Shown in pieces: positions 52,249 through 61,580 of a stretch of 64,000 nucleotides of DNA (position 1 is its first letter; every line of letters starts with the position of its first letter). This stretch comes from Brevundimonas sp. MF30-B (GTDB lineage Bacteria; Pseudomonadota; Alphaproteobacteria; Caulobacterales; Caulobacteraceae): positions 1,708,001-1,772,000 of the forward strand of contig NZ_CP038440.1 of the NCBI RefSeq assembly GCF_004683885.1. The letters run 5' to 3'. Under the pieces are notes generated by a model. The model made no database searches. It was not told the origin of the DNA and saw nothing but the letters and a program-made list of their open reading frames with translations. A program made the translations under genes and the position numbers.

Positions 52249-52518
52249 TCAGGGCGCCGCGGTCACCGGCGCGGCCGGCTGACGCGCCCGCCACACCCGC
52301 CTGCGCAGCATGTCCGCCTCCTGACGGCCGACGACCTCATCGGTCCAGCCCCGCACCTCCGTACCCTCGCCGTTCTGCAGGCCCATATGGGCCATGGCGA
52401 CCGCGCCGTCCTGATGGACGATCATGCCCGGCGTGAAGTCGACGTCGGTGTCGCCGCTATAGTCGATCGCGTTGGCGCGACCGGTCGAAAAGATCGGCAC
52501 GAGGCGTTTATGGGTCAT
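52249..52518 (-). CDS. Short DUF305-like protein
   Basis: 89 residues resembling a minimal DUF305 unit: DVDFTPGMIVHQDGAVAMAH and EVVGRQEADMLRRRVWRA. The usual MIxHH pair reads IVHQ, so one metal-binding His is replaced, and there is no signal peptide. It may be a degenerate copy of the 33186-33707 family. It overlaps the CDF gene by 4 bp. Confidence 0.6.
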   Translation of the reverse strand: MTHKRLVPIFSTGRANAIDYSGDTDVDFTPGMIVHQDGAVAMAHMGLQNGEGTEVRGWTDEVVGRQEADMLRRRVWRARQPAAPVTAAP

Positions 52519-53114
52519 TCGGCGGCTCCGGCCCGAGAGGCCGCTCGGGCGTCGCGGAGGATCCCCACGCCGCCCTTGGCCGCGATGGCGGCGACGATGA
52601 CCCCGACCAGCAAATCCGGCCAGGACTGGTCGAGCCACATCACCAGTCCGCCCGCGACGAGAATGCCGCCGTTGGACGCGAAGTCGTTGAGGCTGAAGGT
52701 CTCGGCCGCCTTCATGTTGACGTCGCCGCTGTGCTGCCGACGGATCAGCAGCAGGCAGACCAGATTGATCACGGCCGCGACAACGGCCAGCACCATCATG
52801 GTCGGCCCGACCGGCTCCGTCCCGGTCAGGGTTCGCCGCAGCGCGTCCAGCAAGACGAGCGCGGCGAAGATCAGCAGCATGACGCCCGAAACCTGGGCCG
52901 CCCGCGTCTTCCACACCAGCGCCCGGCCGACGGCGAGAAAGCTGATCAGATAAACCGCCGCGTCAGAGCCGTTGTCGATCGCGTTGGCGAGCAGGGCGCT
53001 GGAATCGGCGGCGAGACCGCCGATCCCGAGAACGACGAACAGGGCGGCGTTCAGGGCCAGCACCACGAGCAGGGTGCGACGCTGGACCTGTTCTGTGTCG
53101 TGCGCCCCGCTCAT
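52515..53114 (-). CDS. Cation diffusion facilitator (CDF) transporter
   Basis: 199 residues with the six-helix CDF arrangement: LGIGGLAADSSALLANAIDN contains the TM2 metal site, and SLNDFASNGGILVAGGLVMW the TM5 site. The C-terminal cytoplasmic domain is absent, so it is a short variant. It overlaps czcA by 4 bp and is probably a Zn/Cd/Co exporter working with the RND system. Confidence 0.82.
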   Translation of the reverse strand: MSGAHDTEQVQRRTLLVVLALNAALFVVLGIGGLAADSSALLANAIDNGSDAAVYLISFLAVGRALVWKTRAAQVSGVMLLIFAALVLLDALRRTLTGTEPVGPTMMVLAVVAAVINLVCLLLIRRQHSGDVNMKAAETFSLNDFASNGGILVAGGLVMWLDQSWPDLLVGVIVAAIAAKGGVGILRDARAASRAGAAE

Positions 53115-56100
53115 TCGTCGAGCCCTTCGGCCGACCGGTGCTTGACGGCCTTGGCCGCGAAAGTCGGCAGGACCAGCAGGGTCAGGGCCGTCGCCGTCAG
53201 CAGGCCGCCGATGACGACAGTGGCCAGAGGCTTCTGCACCTCGGCGCCCGCGCCGTGGGCGATGGCCATCGGGATGAAGCCGACAATGGCGACCAGGGCC
53301 GTCGTCAGCACCGCCCGCAGACGGCTGGTGGCGCCCTCGATGGCGGCGTCACGGGGATTGGCTCCCGCTGTCAATCGCTCCCGGATCGCCTGCATCAGGA
53401 CCAGGCCGTTCAGGGTGGCGACGCCGGAGACGGCGATGAAGCCGACCGCCGCCGAGACCGAGAACGGCATGCCTCTGAGCAGCAGGGCCAGCGCTCCGCC
53501 GACCAGGGCGAGAGGGACGCAGGCGAAGACCAGACCGGCCTCCGCGAACGACCCCAGGGCCATGAACAGGAGGATGCCGATGAGGACGAAGACGATAGGA
53601 ATGACCAGACCCAGACGCTGTTCGGCGCGTTTGAGGTTCTCGAACTGACCGCCCCAGTCGAGGCGAACTCCGGTCGGAAGCTGGATCTGATCGACCCGCT
53701 GCTGGGCGTCGGTGACGAAGCCGCCCAGATCGCGGCCGCGGACGTTGGCCTGCACCACCATCCGGCGGCTGCCGTCGTTGCGGCTGATCTGGTTGGGGCC
53801 CTCCGCGCTCTCGATTCGCGCCACCGAAGACAGCGGCGCCGTCACGCCCGTCGGCGACACGATCGGAAGAGCGGCCAGGGCCGCCGGATTGTTACGCGTC
53901 TCGTCGGGAAGACGGACCACGACGTCGAAGCGGCGATCACCCTCGAAGATGCGGCCGGCCTCGGCGCCGCCGATGGCGGCCGAGACCGCCTCGGAGACAT
54001 CGGCGGCCGACAGGCCGTAGTTGGCCGCGGCGAAGCGGTCGACGCTGATGGTCAGGGTCGGCAGGCCGGAGGCCTGTTCGACGCGGACGTCGGCCGAGCC
54101 CTCGGTGTCCCGGAGCGCCGTCGCCACCTGGTCGGCGATCCGCTGCAGGGTGTCGAAGTCGTCGCCATAGACCATGACGGCCAGGTCGGTCCGCACGCCC
54201 GAGATCAGTTCGTTGAACCGCAGTTCGATCGGCTGGCTGAACTCGAAATTATTGCCGATCTGCTGGTTGGCCAGGTCCTCGAACCGCTCGAGAAGGGCGT
54301 CCTTCCCGAGACCGCGATCGGGCCAGTCCCTGCGGTCCTTGAGGACGATGACGCTGTCGGAGATGTTCGGCGGCATCGGGTCCACGGCGGCCTCGGCCGT
54401 GCCGGTGCGCGAGAACATGGTCTCGACCTCCGGCTGGGCCGTGATCGCCCGCTCCAGCGCCATCTGCATGGCGAGGGACTGCTCCAGCGAGGCGGACGGC
54501 ACCCGCAGGGCCTGCATGGCGATGTCGCCCTCGTCCAGGGTCGGGATGAACTCCCGACCCAGGGTGGTGAAGGCGATGCCGCCGACCACGACGGCGGCGA
54601 GGGCCGAGGCCAGAACGAACTTCGGCCGGCCGACCGCCGCGCGGATGGCCGGCTCGATGAATCGCCGGGCCTTCCTGAGGATGAAGGTCTCGTGTTCGTG
54701 AGCGTGGCCGTGCTCGTCGACCTGGACCGTCTTGGGGTCCCGCACCAGCAGGGCCGTCATCGCCGGTACGAAGGTGAAGGAGAAGATGAAGGCGCCGACC
54801 AGGGCCAGCATCACCGTCGCCCCCATGGGGATGAAGGTCTTGCCCTCGACACCCTCGAGCATCAGCAGCGGGGTGAAGACAAGGAGGATGATCAGCTGGC
54901 CGAAGGCGGCCGGTTTGACCATCTGTCGGGCCGCTGCTGCGGCGACGCCGAGGCGTTCCCGCCGTGTCAGCATCCGCCCGGCCTCGGCCCGCTTCTGGCT
55001 GAGCCTGAGCAGGGTGTTCTCGACCACGACGACGGCGCCGTCGACCAGCAAGCCGAAGTCAAGGGCGCCGAGGCTCATCAGGTTTCCGCTGATGCCGAAC
55101 CGGTTCATGCCGATGACCGCGAACAGGAAGCTGACCGGGATCATCAGCGCCGTGATCGTGGCCGCCCGGATGTTGCCGAGCAGCAGGAACAGCACGACGA
55201 TGACCAGGAGCGCGCCCTCGGTCAGATTGCGGGCCACGGTGGCGATGGTGGAGTTCACCAGGGCCGAGCGGTCCAGGACCGTTACCGCCTCGATGCCCGG
55301 GGGCAGCGTGCTCTGAACGTCTTCAAGACGCTCGCCCGCCGCCTGGGCCACCGTGCGGCTGTTGCCGCCGGCGATCATCAGGGCGGTGCCGAGCACGGCC
55401 TCATGACCGTCGCGACTGGCGCCGCCCAGTCGCGGCGCCTGGCCGACCTCGACCGTGGCCACGTCAGCGACCCGCACGACCAGGCCGCCGCGATTGACGA
55501 CCGGGGCCTGGGCCAGGTCCTCGATCGTCAGAGCCAAGGCGTCGGTGCGCACCGTCAGGGCCTCGCCGGCGCGCTGGACATAGCCGGCGCCGGCCTGGGT
55601 GTTGGCCCGGTCCAACGCCCGCACCAGGTCGCCCAAGCCGAGGCCGTAGGCGGAAAGCCGTGCAGGGTCGGGCCGCACAGCGTATTCCTTGACATAGCCG
55701 CCGACGGTGTCGACCCCGGCCAGGCCGGATGTCGTCCGCATCTGCGGAACGATGATCCAGTCCTGAACGGTCCGCAGATAGGTGGCGCGCGCTTGGGGCG
55801 TGGTCAGCAGCTCGCCCTCGGGCGTGAGGTAGTGTCCGCCAGCCTGCCAGCCAGGCTGTCCCGGTCGGGCCAGATTGTCCGCGTTGAACGGCTTGTAGTC
55901 GACCGTCCACATCAGCACCTCGCCGAGCCCCGTGGTGATCGGCGCCATGGCCGGCTCCACCCCTTCGGGCATGGCTTCGCGCGCGCCGGCCAGCCGTTCG
56001 GCGACCTGCTGACGCGCGAAATAGATGTCGGTCTGGTCGGTGAAGATGACAGTGACCTGGCTGAAGCCGTTGCGGCTCAGCGACCGCGTGCTCTGCAATC

Positions 56101-56332
56101 CCGGGATCCCCGCCATGGCGGTCTCGATCGGGTAGGTGACCTGCCGCTCTATCTGTTCGGGTGCGAGGGCCGGCGCGACCGTGGTCACCTGCACCTGCCG
56201 GTTGGTGATGTCAGGAACCGCGTCGATGGGCAGTTTGGTGAGCTGGAACAGGCCCCAGGCCGCGACCAGGGCCGTGGCGAGGACGACGAACCAGCGGAAA
56301 CGGACGGAGGCCTCGATGATGAGCTTGAACAT
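53111..56332 (-). CDS. czcA: CzcA-type heavy-metal RND efflux pump
   Basis: 1073 residues. The N-terminus FKLIIEASVRFRWFVVLATA, then IDAVPDITNRQVQVTTVAPA, is CzcA-like. TM4 has SLGALDFGLLVDGAVVVVEN, matching the DFG...DGA...EN signature of HME1 (Zn/Co/Cd) pumps. The cytoplasmic insert contains the His-rich HGHAHEHE. Both repeats are complete. It differs clearly from the island's other RND pump (20413-23553), so the two probably export different metals. Confidence 0.92.
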   Translation of the reverse strand: MFKLIIEASVRFRWFVVLATALVAAWGLFQLTKLPIDAVPDITNRQVQVTTVAPALAPEQIERQVTYPIETAMAGIPGLQSTRSLSRNGFSQVTVIFTDQTDIYFARQQVAERLAGAREAMPEGVEPAMAPITTGLGEVLMWTVDYKPFNADNLARPGQPGWQAGGHYLTPEGELLTTPQARATYLRTVQDWIIVPQMRTTSGLAGVDTVGGYVKEYAVRPDPARLSAYGLGLGDLVRALDRANTQAGAGYVQRAGEALTVRTDALALTIEDLAQAPVVNRGGLVVRVADVATVEVGQAPRLGGASRDGHEAVLGTALMIAGGNSRTVAQAAGERLEDVQSTLPPGIEAVTVLDRSALVNSTIATVARNLTEGALLVIVVLFLLLGNIRAATITALMIPVSFLFAVIGMNRFGISGNLMSLGALDFGLLVDGAVVVVENTLLRLSQKRAEAGRMLTRRERLGVAAAAARQMVKPAAFGQLIILLVFTPLLMLEGVEGKTFIPMGATVMLALVGAFIFSFTFVPAMTALLVRDPKTVQVDEHGHAHEHETFILRKARRFIEPAIRAAVGRPKFVLASALAAVVVGGIAFTTLGREFIPTLDEGDIAMQALRVPSASLEQSLAMQMALERAITAQPEVETMFSRTGTAEAAVDPMPPNISDSVIVLKDRRDWPDRGLGKDALLERFEDLANQQIGNNFEFSQPIELRFNELISGVRTDLAVMVYGDDFDTLQRIADQVATALRDTEGSADVRVEQASGLPTLTISVDRFAAANYGLSAADVSEAVSAAIGGAEAGRIFEGDRRFDVVVRLPDETRNNPAALAALPIVSPTGVTAPLSSVARIESAEGPNQISRNDGSRRMVVQANVRGRDLGGFVTDAQQRVDQIQLPTGVRLDWGGQFENLKRAEQRLGLVIPIVFVLIGILLFMALGSFAEAGLVFACVPLALVGGALALLLRGMPFSVSAAVGFIAVSGVATLNGLVLMQAIRERLTAGANPRDAAIEGATSRLRAVLTTALVAIVGFIPMAIAHGAGAEVQKPLATVVIGGLLTATALTLLVLPTFAAKAVKHRSAEGLDE

Positions 56333-56342
56333 GCGCGCCTCC

Positions 56343-57545
56343 TTAGTGACCGTGCTCGGCCTCGCCCTTGGCCAACTCGGCCTTGAGCAGGAAGGCGTTT
56401 GCGGCGGCGATCCGCTCAGAGCCGGTCAGACCGCGCAGGACTTCGGTGCGCCCGCCGGCCTGGCGACCGGCCAGGATCGGGACGGCCTGGAAACCGCCGC
56501 CGACCTGGACGAAGACGACGGTGTTTCCCTCGACGGTCTGGACCGCCTCGGTCGGCACGGTCATTCCGCCGCTGGCCTGTCCGGTCACGACGGAGCCCAT
56601 GACAGCCGATCCGGCGGGGGGCAGGGTCGCGCCCGACGGGCGGGCGCGGATGACCGTGGCCCCGCTTTCGCCGGCGCCGGCGCCGGCCGCGACGCCGGTA
56701 ACCACGGCATCGAACTCTCCGTTCGGACCCGAGACGCGCAGAGGCGCGCCCGGTCGGACGCTCGCGGCCAAGGCCGGCGGGGCGTTGAACACCAGTTCGA
56801 CACGCGCCGGGTTGGTCACCTCCGCAACCACGCCGCCTTGGGCGACGAAGCCGCCGGGGCCGACCTGGACGCTGGTGACGACCCCAGTGATCGGCGTCGT
56901 GACGCTCAATCGACCTGATGCATTGGGGGACCCGGCCGCAGACGCGCGGGCGCGCGCCGCACGGGCCGTGGCCTGGGCGCTCAACGCCTCGGCGTGAGAC
57001 ACCTCGGCTTCGCGCCTCGAGACGACCCCCTGATCAGCCAGTTCCTCGTCGCGGCCATGAGCCTGCTCGGCTGCGACATAGGCCGCCTGGGCCGCGTCCG
57101 CCTCGGCCCGCAGGCTGGCGGCGTCGCCGCTGACGAGGCTGACGAGCGACTGGCCGACGCGGACCGACTGCCCCGGCGCCACAAGAACCCGCTCGACACG
57201 GCCGCCCACGGTCGCCGCCACAGCGGCGCGGGAATCGATCATCGGCTCGACGCGGCCGGCGAAACGGGTTTCGCCGCCGCCGCCGCCGCCGACGCTGACG
57301 ACGGCGATGCCCGCCGCCTGGATCTGGGCGGTGGTGAGCATGACGCGTCCTTCCGGCGCCTCGACCTCGCCGGCATGCTCGCCTTCGCTTTCACCCTCGG
57401 CGTGGCCCGCCTCGCCTTCGGCGGCCGGGGGTGTCGGGGCGTCACCAGGGCGGGAGGCGAGCCAGAGGCCGCCGCCCCCGAGACCGATAATGGCGGCGGC
57501 GCCGCCGATCAGAAGGCTCTTGTTGGATGGGCGCTTGCGCATCAT
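56343..57545 (-). CDS. czcB: CzcB-like periplasmic adaptor
   Basis: 400 residues. A single N-terminal helix (LLIGGAAAIIGLGGGGLWLA) anchors it. A charged stretch (EGEAGHAEGESEGEHAGEVE) follows, then ILTTAQIQAAGIAVVSVGGG-like adaptor start, the lipoyl half (VAATVGGRVERVLVAPGQSV) and barrel. It ends with the metal-binding-like EHGH. It starts at the stop codon of czcC (4-bp overlap) and precedes czcA by 10 bp. Confidence 0.9.
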   Translation of the reverse strand: MMRKRPSNKSLLIGGAAAIIGLGGGGLWLASRPGDAPTPPAAEGEAGHAEGESEGEHAGEVEAPEGRVMLTTAQIQAAGIAVVSVGGGGGGETRFAGRVEPMIDSRAAVAATVGGRVERVLVAPGQSVRVGQSLVSLVSGDAASLRAEADAAQAAYVAAEQAHGRDEELADQGVVSRREAEVSHAEALSAQATARAARARASAAGSPNASGRLSVTTPITGVVTSVQVGPGGFVAQGGVVAEVTNPARVELVFNAPPALAASVRPGAPLRVSGPNGEFDAVVTGVAAGAGAGESGATVIRARPSGATLPPAGSAVMGSVVTGQASGGMTVPTEAVQTVEGNTVVFVQVGGGFQAVPILAGRQAGGRTEVLRGLTGSERIAAANAFLLKAELAKGEAEHGH

Positions 57546-58795
57546 TCGGCTCCTTGGAACGGGGCGCGGCCGTCAAGGCGCGCGAGATCAATTTCGGCGC
57601 GGACGCGGGCGATGCGGGCGTCGACGGCGGCGGCGCGGGCGGAAACCAGGGCCGTACGGGTGGCGCGCAGCTCCAGCTGGGAGATGCGCCCCGCCTCGAA
57701 GCCGATGCGGGACAGGCGATAGGCTTCCTCAGCCGCGGTCACGCCGGCGTCCGCGGCGCTGACGCGGCTGACCGAGGCCGACAGCCGCGCCTGCGCGGCC
57801 GCCCGGTCGGCGCGAGCCTCCTGCCGTGCATTGAGCAGACGGGCGTCCGCGGCGCGGAACTCGGCCTGGGCGGCGTCGATGTTCCCCCGATTGCGGTCGA
57901 ACAGGGGCAGCGGCAGGCTGAGACCGACGGTGAGGGCGGTGGCGTCCTCGGCTTCGTATCGACGCACGCCGATGCTGGCGTTCACGTCCGGTCGCCCCTG
58001 GATCCGGGCGGCGGTGATCCGGCGTTCGGCCGCCTCCCGTTCGGCCTCGGCGACCCGCACCGGCAGAGCGTCGCCGGTGGCGAGAGGAACCGTGGCGGGC
58101 ACATCGTTCAGAAGGCTGTCGTCCACCCGGGTGACCGGTGTCGGAAGGAGCGCGACGGCGGTCAGGCGCGCATAGGCGGCCTCGCGTTCCGCCACCGCCT
58201 CATCAAGGGCTGCGCGCGCGGCGGCGGCCTCGCTCTCGCCCTGAATGCCCCGCAGCAGGGGCTCGCGTCCTTCCTCGACGAGGATCAACGCGGCCCGGGC
58301 GTCGGCGAGCGTCAGGGTGAGCGTTTCCTCGGCGAGTTCGGCGCGTCGCTGAGCGGCTTCGGCTTCGGCGTAGGTGAGCGCCAGCCGCCCGGCCGCGTCG
58401 ATCACCGCCAGATCGCGCTGAAGGGCGACGGTCCCGGCCTCGGCGCGGGCGAGGGCGACGCGGGCGGGCCGACGGCCCCAGAGCTCCAGGTCCTTGCTGA
58501 TCGCGAGCGTGGTCTCGGCGTTGTCAAAGCCGGAGAAAGGGCCCGATCCGAAGGCGTTCTCGATGTCCAGGCCCAGAACAGGGTTGGCTCGAACCCCGGC
58601 TTGACGAACCCGCGCTTCGGCGGCGTCGAGATTGGCGTCCGCCTCAAGGGTGGCGGGGGTTTGATCCAGCCGGGCGAGAAGATCGGCGTAGGACGGCGCG
58701 GGATCGGCCCACGCGGGGGCGGCGAGGGCGGTCGCCAGGGCGACGAGCGCGCAGCCGACCGCGAGACGCGGTGACCGGCGATATGAGGGAGACAT
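57542..58795 (-). CDS. czcC: CzcC-like outer-membrane channel
   Basis: 417 residues, signal peptide ending PAWA. The outer-membrane efflux protein repeats show NPVLGLDIENAFGSGPFSGF and LTVGLSLPLPLFDRNRGNI. It is the first gene of the czcCBA-CDF-DUF305-acyltransferase operon, in which every neighbouring pair overlaps or nearly so. Confidence 0.9.
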   Translation of the reverse strand: MSPSYRRSPRLAVGCALVALATALAAPAWADPAPSYADLLARLDQTPATLEADANLDAAEARVRQAGVRANPVLGLDIENAFGSGPFSGFDNAETTLAISKDLELWGRRPARVALARAEAGTVALQRDLAVIDAAGRLALTYAEAEAAQRRAELAEETLTLTLADARAALILVEEGREPLLRGIQGESEAAAARAALDEAVAEREAAYARLTAVALLPTPVTRVDDSLLNDVPATVPLATGDALPVRVAEAEREAAERRITAARIQGRPDVNASIGVRRYEAEDATALTVGLSLPLPLFDRNRGNIDAAQAEFRAADARLLNARQEARADRAAAQARLSASVSRVSAADAGVTAAEEAYRLSRIGFEAGRISQLELRATRTALVSARAAAVDARIARVRAEIDLARLDGRAPFQGAE

Positions 58796-58852
58796 GGTTC
58801 ATGGGTTCCAGAGTTTCTGACACGGAGGCGCGCGCGGGCGCGCGGAGTCCGG

Positions 58853-59200
58853 TCAGGCTCTGGGCGGTCGAATCAGACCTTCGGGTGCGAAGGAGGCCCG
58901 GCTGTCGGTTGACGGAAAGGTGTGGACGGGCCGGGCGTGGAGCTCCAGCGCCAGGTCGTTCGCGGCGTCAGTCCGCGCCGAGGCGGTGTGATGGCAGTGG
59001 CCGTGAGCGCAAAGCTCCTTGGAGCCGCCATGATCGCCTTGGGCGGGATCGTGATCGACCGCGGCGTGCGCCGCTGGCGGTTCAGGCGAGCAGGTGGCGG
59101 CGTCCGCGACAGGCGCGACGACGAAGGCCGCGACCAAAAGGGTCGCCGCCAGCATCAGTCTCACCCATGTCGCGCTCGACCAGGCCATCGCCCGCTGCAT
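58853..59200 (-). CDS. His/Cys-rich secreted protein upstream of czcC
   Basis: 115 residues from ATG 59200. Signal (LMLAATLLVAAFVVAPVADA) then a His- and Cys-containing stretch (AVDHDPAQGDHGGSKELCAH, GHCHH). It lies 57 bp before czcC, like the His-rich gene before the other RND operon. Likely a periplasmic metal-binding or signalling protein for CzcCBA. Confidence 0.65.
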   Translation of the reverse strand: MQRAMAWSSATWVRLMLAATLLVAAFVVAPVADAATCSPEPPAAHAAVDHDPAQGDHGGSKELCAHGHCHHTASARTDAANDLALELHARPVHTFPSTDSRASFAPEGLIRPPRA

Positions 59201-59646
59201 ACGTTCGATCGCCGGGTCCAGCAATCTGTTACAGAGTCCGCCTCCGACGTCCGAAGCCCCCGAGGCAGGGCGAATCAGCGACCGCGGCAGGCTCGTGCGG
59301 CGACCGGTCACAGCAGGGGCGGTCAACCAGCGCTCAATACCAGACAGTCGCCAGACATCGTCAGGCGCGTCTGTGGAAAATTGCGCTGGTCAGTTCGTCG
59401 CTGAAAATCGCGCGGGACACCCGATCGCCCATCCCGGACATGGCGAATCAGGTGGTCTGTTTCGGCGCGGGCAGGCCCTGATCGCAGCCCGCAGGCAAAC
59501 GATCGCGTTCCGCGGCTGACCAAAGCTGAAACGATGTGATGCGCCCTGCATGCGCTCACGCAGTTTCGTGCAGCCGGGGGGGATAGCGGGGGGTAAAGAG
59601 GTGTGGCTGAGAAAATCTCTAGCTTTAACAACACCTGACCGAGACG
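59201..59646. other. Right edge of the island, no recognised gene
   Basis: About 450 bases between the His-rich gene and tRNA-Asn. Open frames continue into the tRNA and have no start signals. A G-run with A/G-rich flank (59575-59605) precedes the tRNA 3' end. No integrase is adjacent to the tRNA, which is unusual for a tRNA-integrated island. Confidence 0.5.
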
Positions 59647-59662
59647 AGTGGCTCCGCGGGTA
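59647..59662. repeat. Attachment-site repeat, tRNA-Asn copy
   Basis: The 16-mer AGTGGCTCCGCGGGTA overlaps the 3' end of tRNA-Asn and is identical to 3624-3639. It marks the right junction of the island. Confidence 0.8.
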
Positions 59663-59723
59663 GGATTCGAACCTACGACCAGCCGATTAACAGTCGGCTG
59701 CTCTACCACTGAGCTACCGCGGA
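59649..59723 (-). tRNA. tRNA-Asn (anticodon GTT)
   Basis: A 75-nt cloverleaf on the minus strand with acceptor TCCGCGG/CCGCGGA, T-arm GGTTCGAATCC and anticodon loop CTGTTAA, giving GTT. CCA is encoded. Its 3' end is the inferred integration site of the island. Confidence 0.96.
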
Positions 59724-59781
59724 ACAGCTGCTCGGGAGGCGGGCCTATAGCAGCGGCCTTCCGGATCGTGCAACGGGAAAT

Positions 59782-60600
59782 ATGCCCGAATTGAACCTGA
59801 TTTCGATCCAAAACGCCGACGACCCCCGCATCGCCGCCTTCCGCGACATCCGCGAGCGCGATCTGACGGGCCGAGAGGGGCTGTTTGTCGCGGAAGGGGA
59901 GGTGGTGCTGCGCGTTCTGGCGTCGGCGGAGTCGCTGTGCCGCCCGCGCGCGGTGCTGATCGCCGAGCAGCGTCTGGAGAAGGTGAGGCCGATTCTGAAG
60001 AATCTGCCCGACGGCACGCCGATCCATCTGGCGCCGCAGGGCGTGCTGGACGCGATCGCCGGCTTTCATCTGCACCGCGGCATTCTGGCCATGGGCGAGA
60101 AGCCCCAGGCGCGGACGCTGGATTCGATTCTGGACGGCATGAGGCAGGGCGGGGTGCTGCTCGCCGCCTGCGGCATCGGCAATCACGACAACATGGGCGG
60201 CCTGTTCCGCAATGCGGCGGCGTTTGGCGCGGGCGGCCTGTTGCTGGACGACCGCTGCTGCGATCCGTTCTATCGCAAGGCCATTCGGGTTTCGGCCGGC
60301 GCCGTGCTGCGCACGCCAATGGCCGTCGCGGGGTCAGGTCCGGCGATGGTCGAGGCGCTGCTGGCGCGCGGCGTCGAGGTGTTGGCCTTCACGCCAGGCG
60401 CGGGTGATCGGCTGGCCGCGCTGTCGCGTTCGAGCACGCCCAGGGCGATTCTGATGGGGTCGGAGGGGCCGGGCCTGCCCGCCTCGATCATCGCGCGCTG
60501 CCGGGCGGTGCGAATCCCCATGGCGGGCGGATTCGATTCGCTGAACGTCGCCGCCACGAGCGCGGTGGCCCTGCATCAGCTGACGCAGGTCGGTCTGTAA
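59782..60600 (+). CDS. SpoU/TrmH-family RNA 2'-O-methyltransferase
   Basis: A 272-residue SPOUT-class enzyme. The N-terminal substrate domain has GREGLFVAEGEVVLRVLA. The knot motifs are GIGNHDNMGGLFRNAAAFGA (motif 1), AILMGSEGPGLPAS (motif 2) and DSLNVAATSAVALHQL (motif 3). These proteins methylate ribose in rRNA or tRNA using SAM. It is transcribed divergently from tRNA-Asn. Confidence 0.9.
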   Translation: MPELNLISIQNADDPRIAAFRDIRERDLTGREGLFVAEGEVVLRVLASAESLCRPRAVLIAEQRLEKVRPILKNLPDGTPIHLAPQGVLDAIAGFHLHRGILAMGEKPQARTLDSILDGMRQGGVLLAACGIGNHDNMGGLFRNAAAFGAGGLLLDDRCCDPFYRKAIRVSAGAVLRTPMAVAGSGPAMVEALLARGVEVLAFTPGAGDRLAALSRSSTPRAILMGSEGPGLPASIIARCRAVRIPMAGGFDSLNVAATSAVALHQLTQVGL

Positions 60601-60620
60601 ATCTAGAGGGAAACTCGCGA

Positions 60621-60694
60621 TGGAGGCCTGACCGGGAATCGAACCCGGGTGCAAGGATTTGCAGTCCTCTGCGTCACCACTCCGCCATCAGGCC
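60621..60694 (-). tRNA. tRNA-Cys (anticodon GCA)
   Basis: A 74-nt cloverleaf on the minus strand with acceptor GGCCTGA/TCAGGCC, T-arm GGTTCGATTCC and anticodon GCA within CTGCAAA. CCA is encoded. Confidence 0.96.
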
Positions 60695-60828
60695 GTCACC
60701 TCGAAAGGTGCCGCTCCATCGCGAGGCGGGTTCGCTATCAGATCGGATTGTCCCCTGCAACGCACGGACCTATAAGCGCCTTCGATTTCGCCCCTTTTTG
60801 TCGGGGCCTGCCCAAGGACTCTGGATCG

Positions 60829-61455
60829 ATGGATTTCGCCGCCGCGCGCAAGGTCATGGTGGACTCGCAAGTCCGCGTGAACGACGTCACCGATCGCGCC
60901 ATCCAGGGGGCCATGCTGGCCGTCGAGCGCGAACGCTATTGCGCCGCTGATCGCCAGGCTTCGGCCTATGCCGATGTGACGCCGCAGATCGTGGGCGAGC
61001 GCAAGCTGATGCTGCCGCGCGACCTGTCCAAGCTGCTGCAGGCGCTGGACGCACGCGAGGGCGAGCGGGCCCTGGCCGTCGCCGGCCCCTACGGAGCCGC
61101 CGTGCTGAGCCGCATGGGCCTGAAGGCCACCGCCCAGGATTCGGCCGAGGTGCTGGCCGTCACGTCCGCCGCCCTGGCCGATGACGGCGTCGAGACGGTC
61201 GAGGGCGACCTGAGCCAGCCGGTGGGCGAGGGCTGGGACGTGATGATCAGCGAGGGCGCGGTGACGCATCGTCCGCAGGCCTGGATCGACGCCTTGCGCG
61301 TCGGCGGGCGTCTGGCGGTGGTCGAGCGGACCGGGCCGGTGGGCAAGGCCGTGCTTTATGTGCGCGGGGAGCAGGGCGTGTCGCGTCGCGAACTGTTCGA
61401 CGCGGCGGCGCCGGTTTTGGACGTCTTCACCCCGGCCCCCGCCTTTGCGCTTTGA
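60829..61455 (+). CDS. Protein-L-isoaspartate O-methyltransferase family protein, divergent
   Basis: 208 residues. The N-terminus MDFAAARKVMVDSQVRVNDV is the form found upstream of tolC in Caulobacterales. The PCMT-like order LPRDLSKLLQAL, then LAVAGPYGAAVLSRMGLKAT (SAM-binding strand) and WDVMISEGAVTH is present, but the usual VLEVGTGSGY motif is degraded, so SAM binding may be lost. Placement next to tolC supports a core gene. Confidence 0.75.
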   Translation: MDFAAARKVMVDSQVRVNDVTDRAIQGAMLAVERERYCAADRQASAYADVTPQIVGERKLMLPRDLSKLLQALDAREGERALAVAGPYGAAVLSRMGLKATAQDSAEVLAVTSAALADDGVETVEGDLSQPVGEGWDVMISEGAVTHRPQAWIDALRVGGRLAVVERTGPVGKAVLYVRGEQGVSRRELFDAAAPVLDVFTPAPAFAL

Positions 61456-61580
61456 AAGCGACGGGTTCTTCTGGCGCTCGCGTGAAAAAAACTTAACTGG
61501 CGCCGAGCGAGCCTAGGCCGCAACAGACGCCGGAAGAATGGGCGCGCGCTATTCAAACCGCGCCAGGCTGAGGATTGGTC

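Noticed and set aside
53138-56386. Very long plus-strand open frame opposite czcA
   Set aside because: GC-rich codon bias opens the antisense frame. The product is His/Asp/Gln-rich with no domains, while the minus strand encodes a full RND pump.
59323-60186. Open frame spanning tRNA-Asn and the start of the methyltransferase gene
   Set aside because: It overlaps a tRNA and a well-supported gene on the other strand. It is a high-GC shadow frame.
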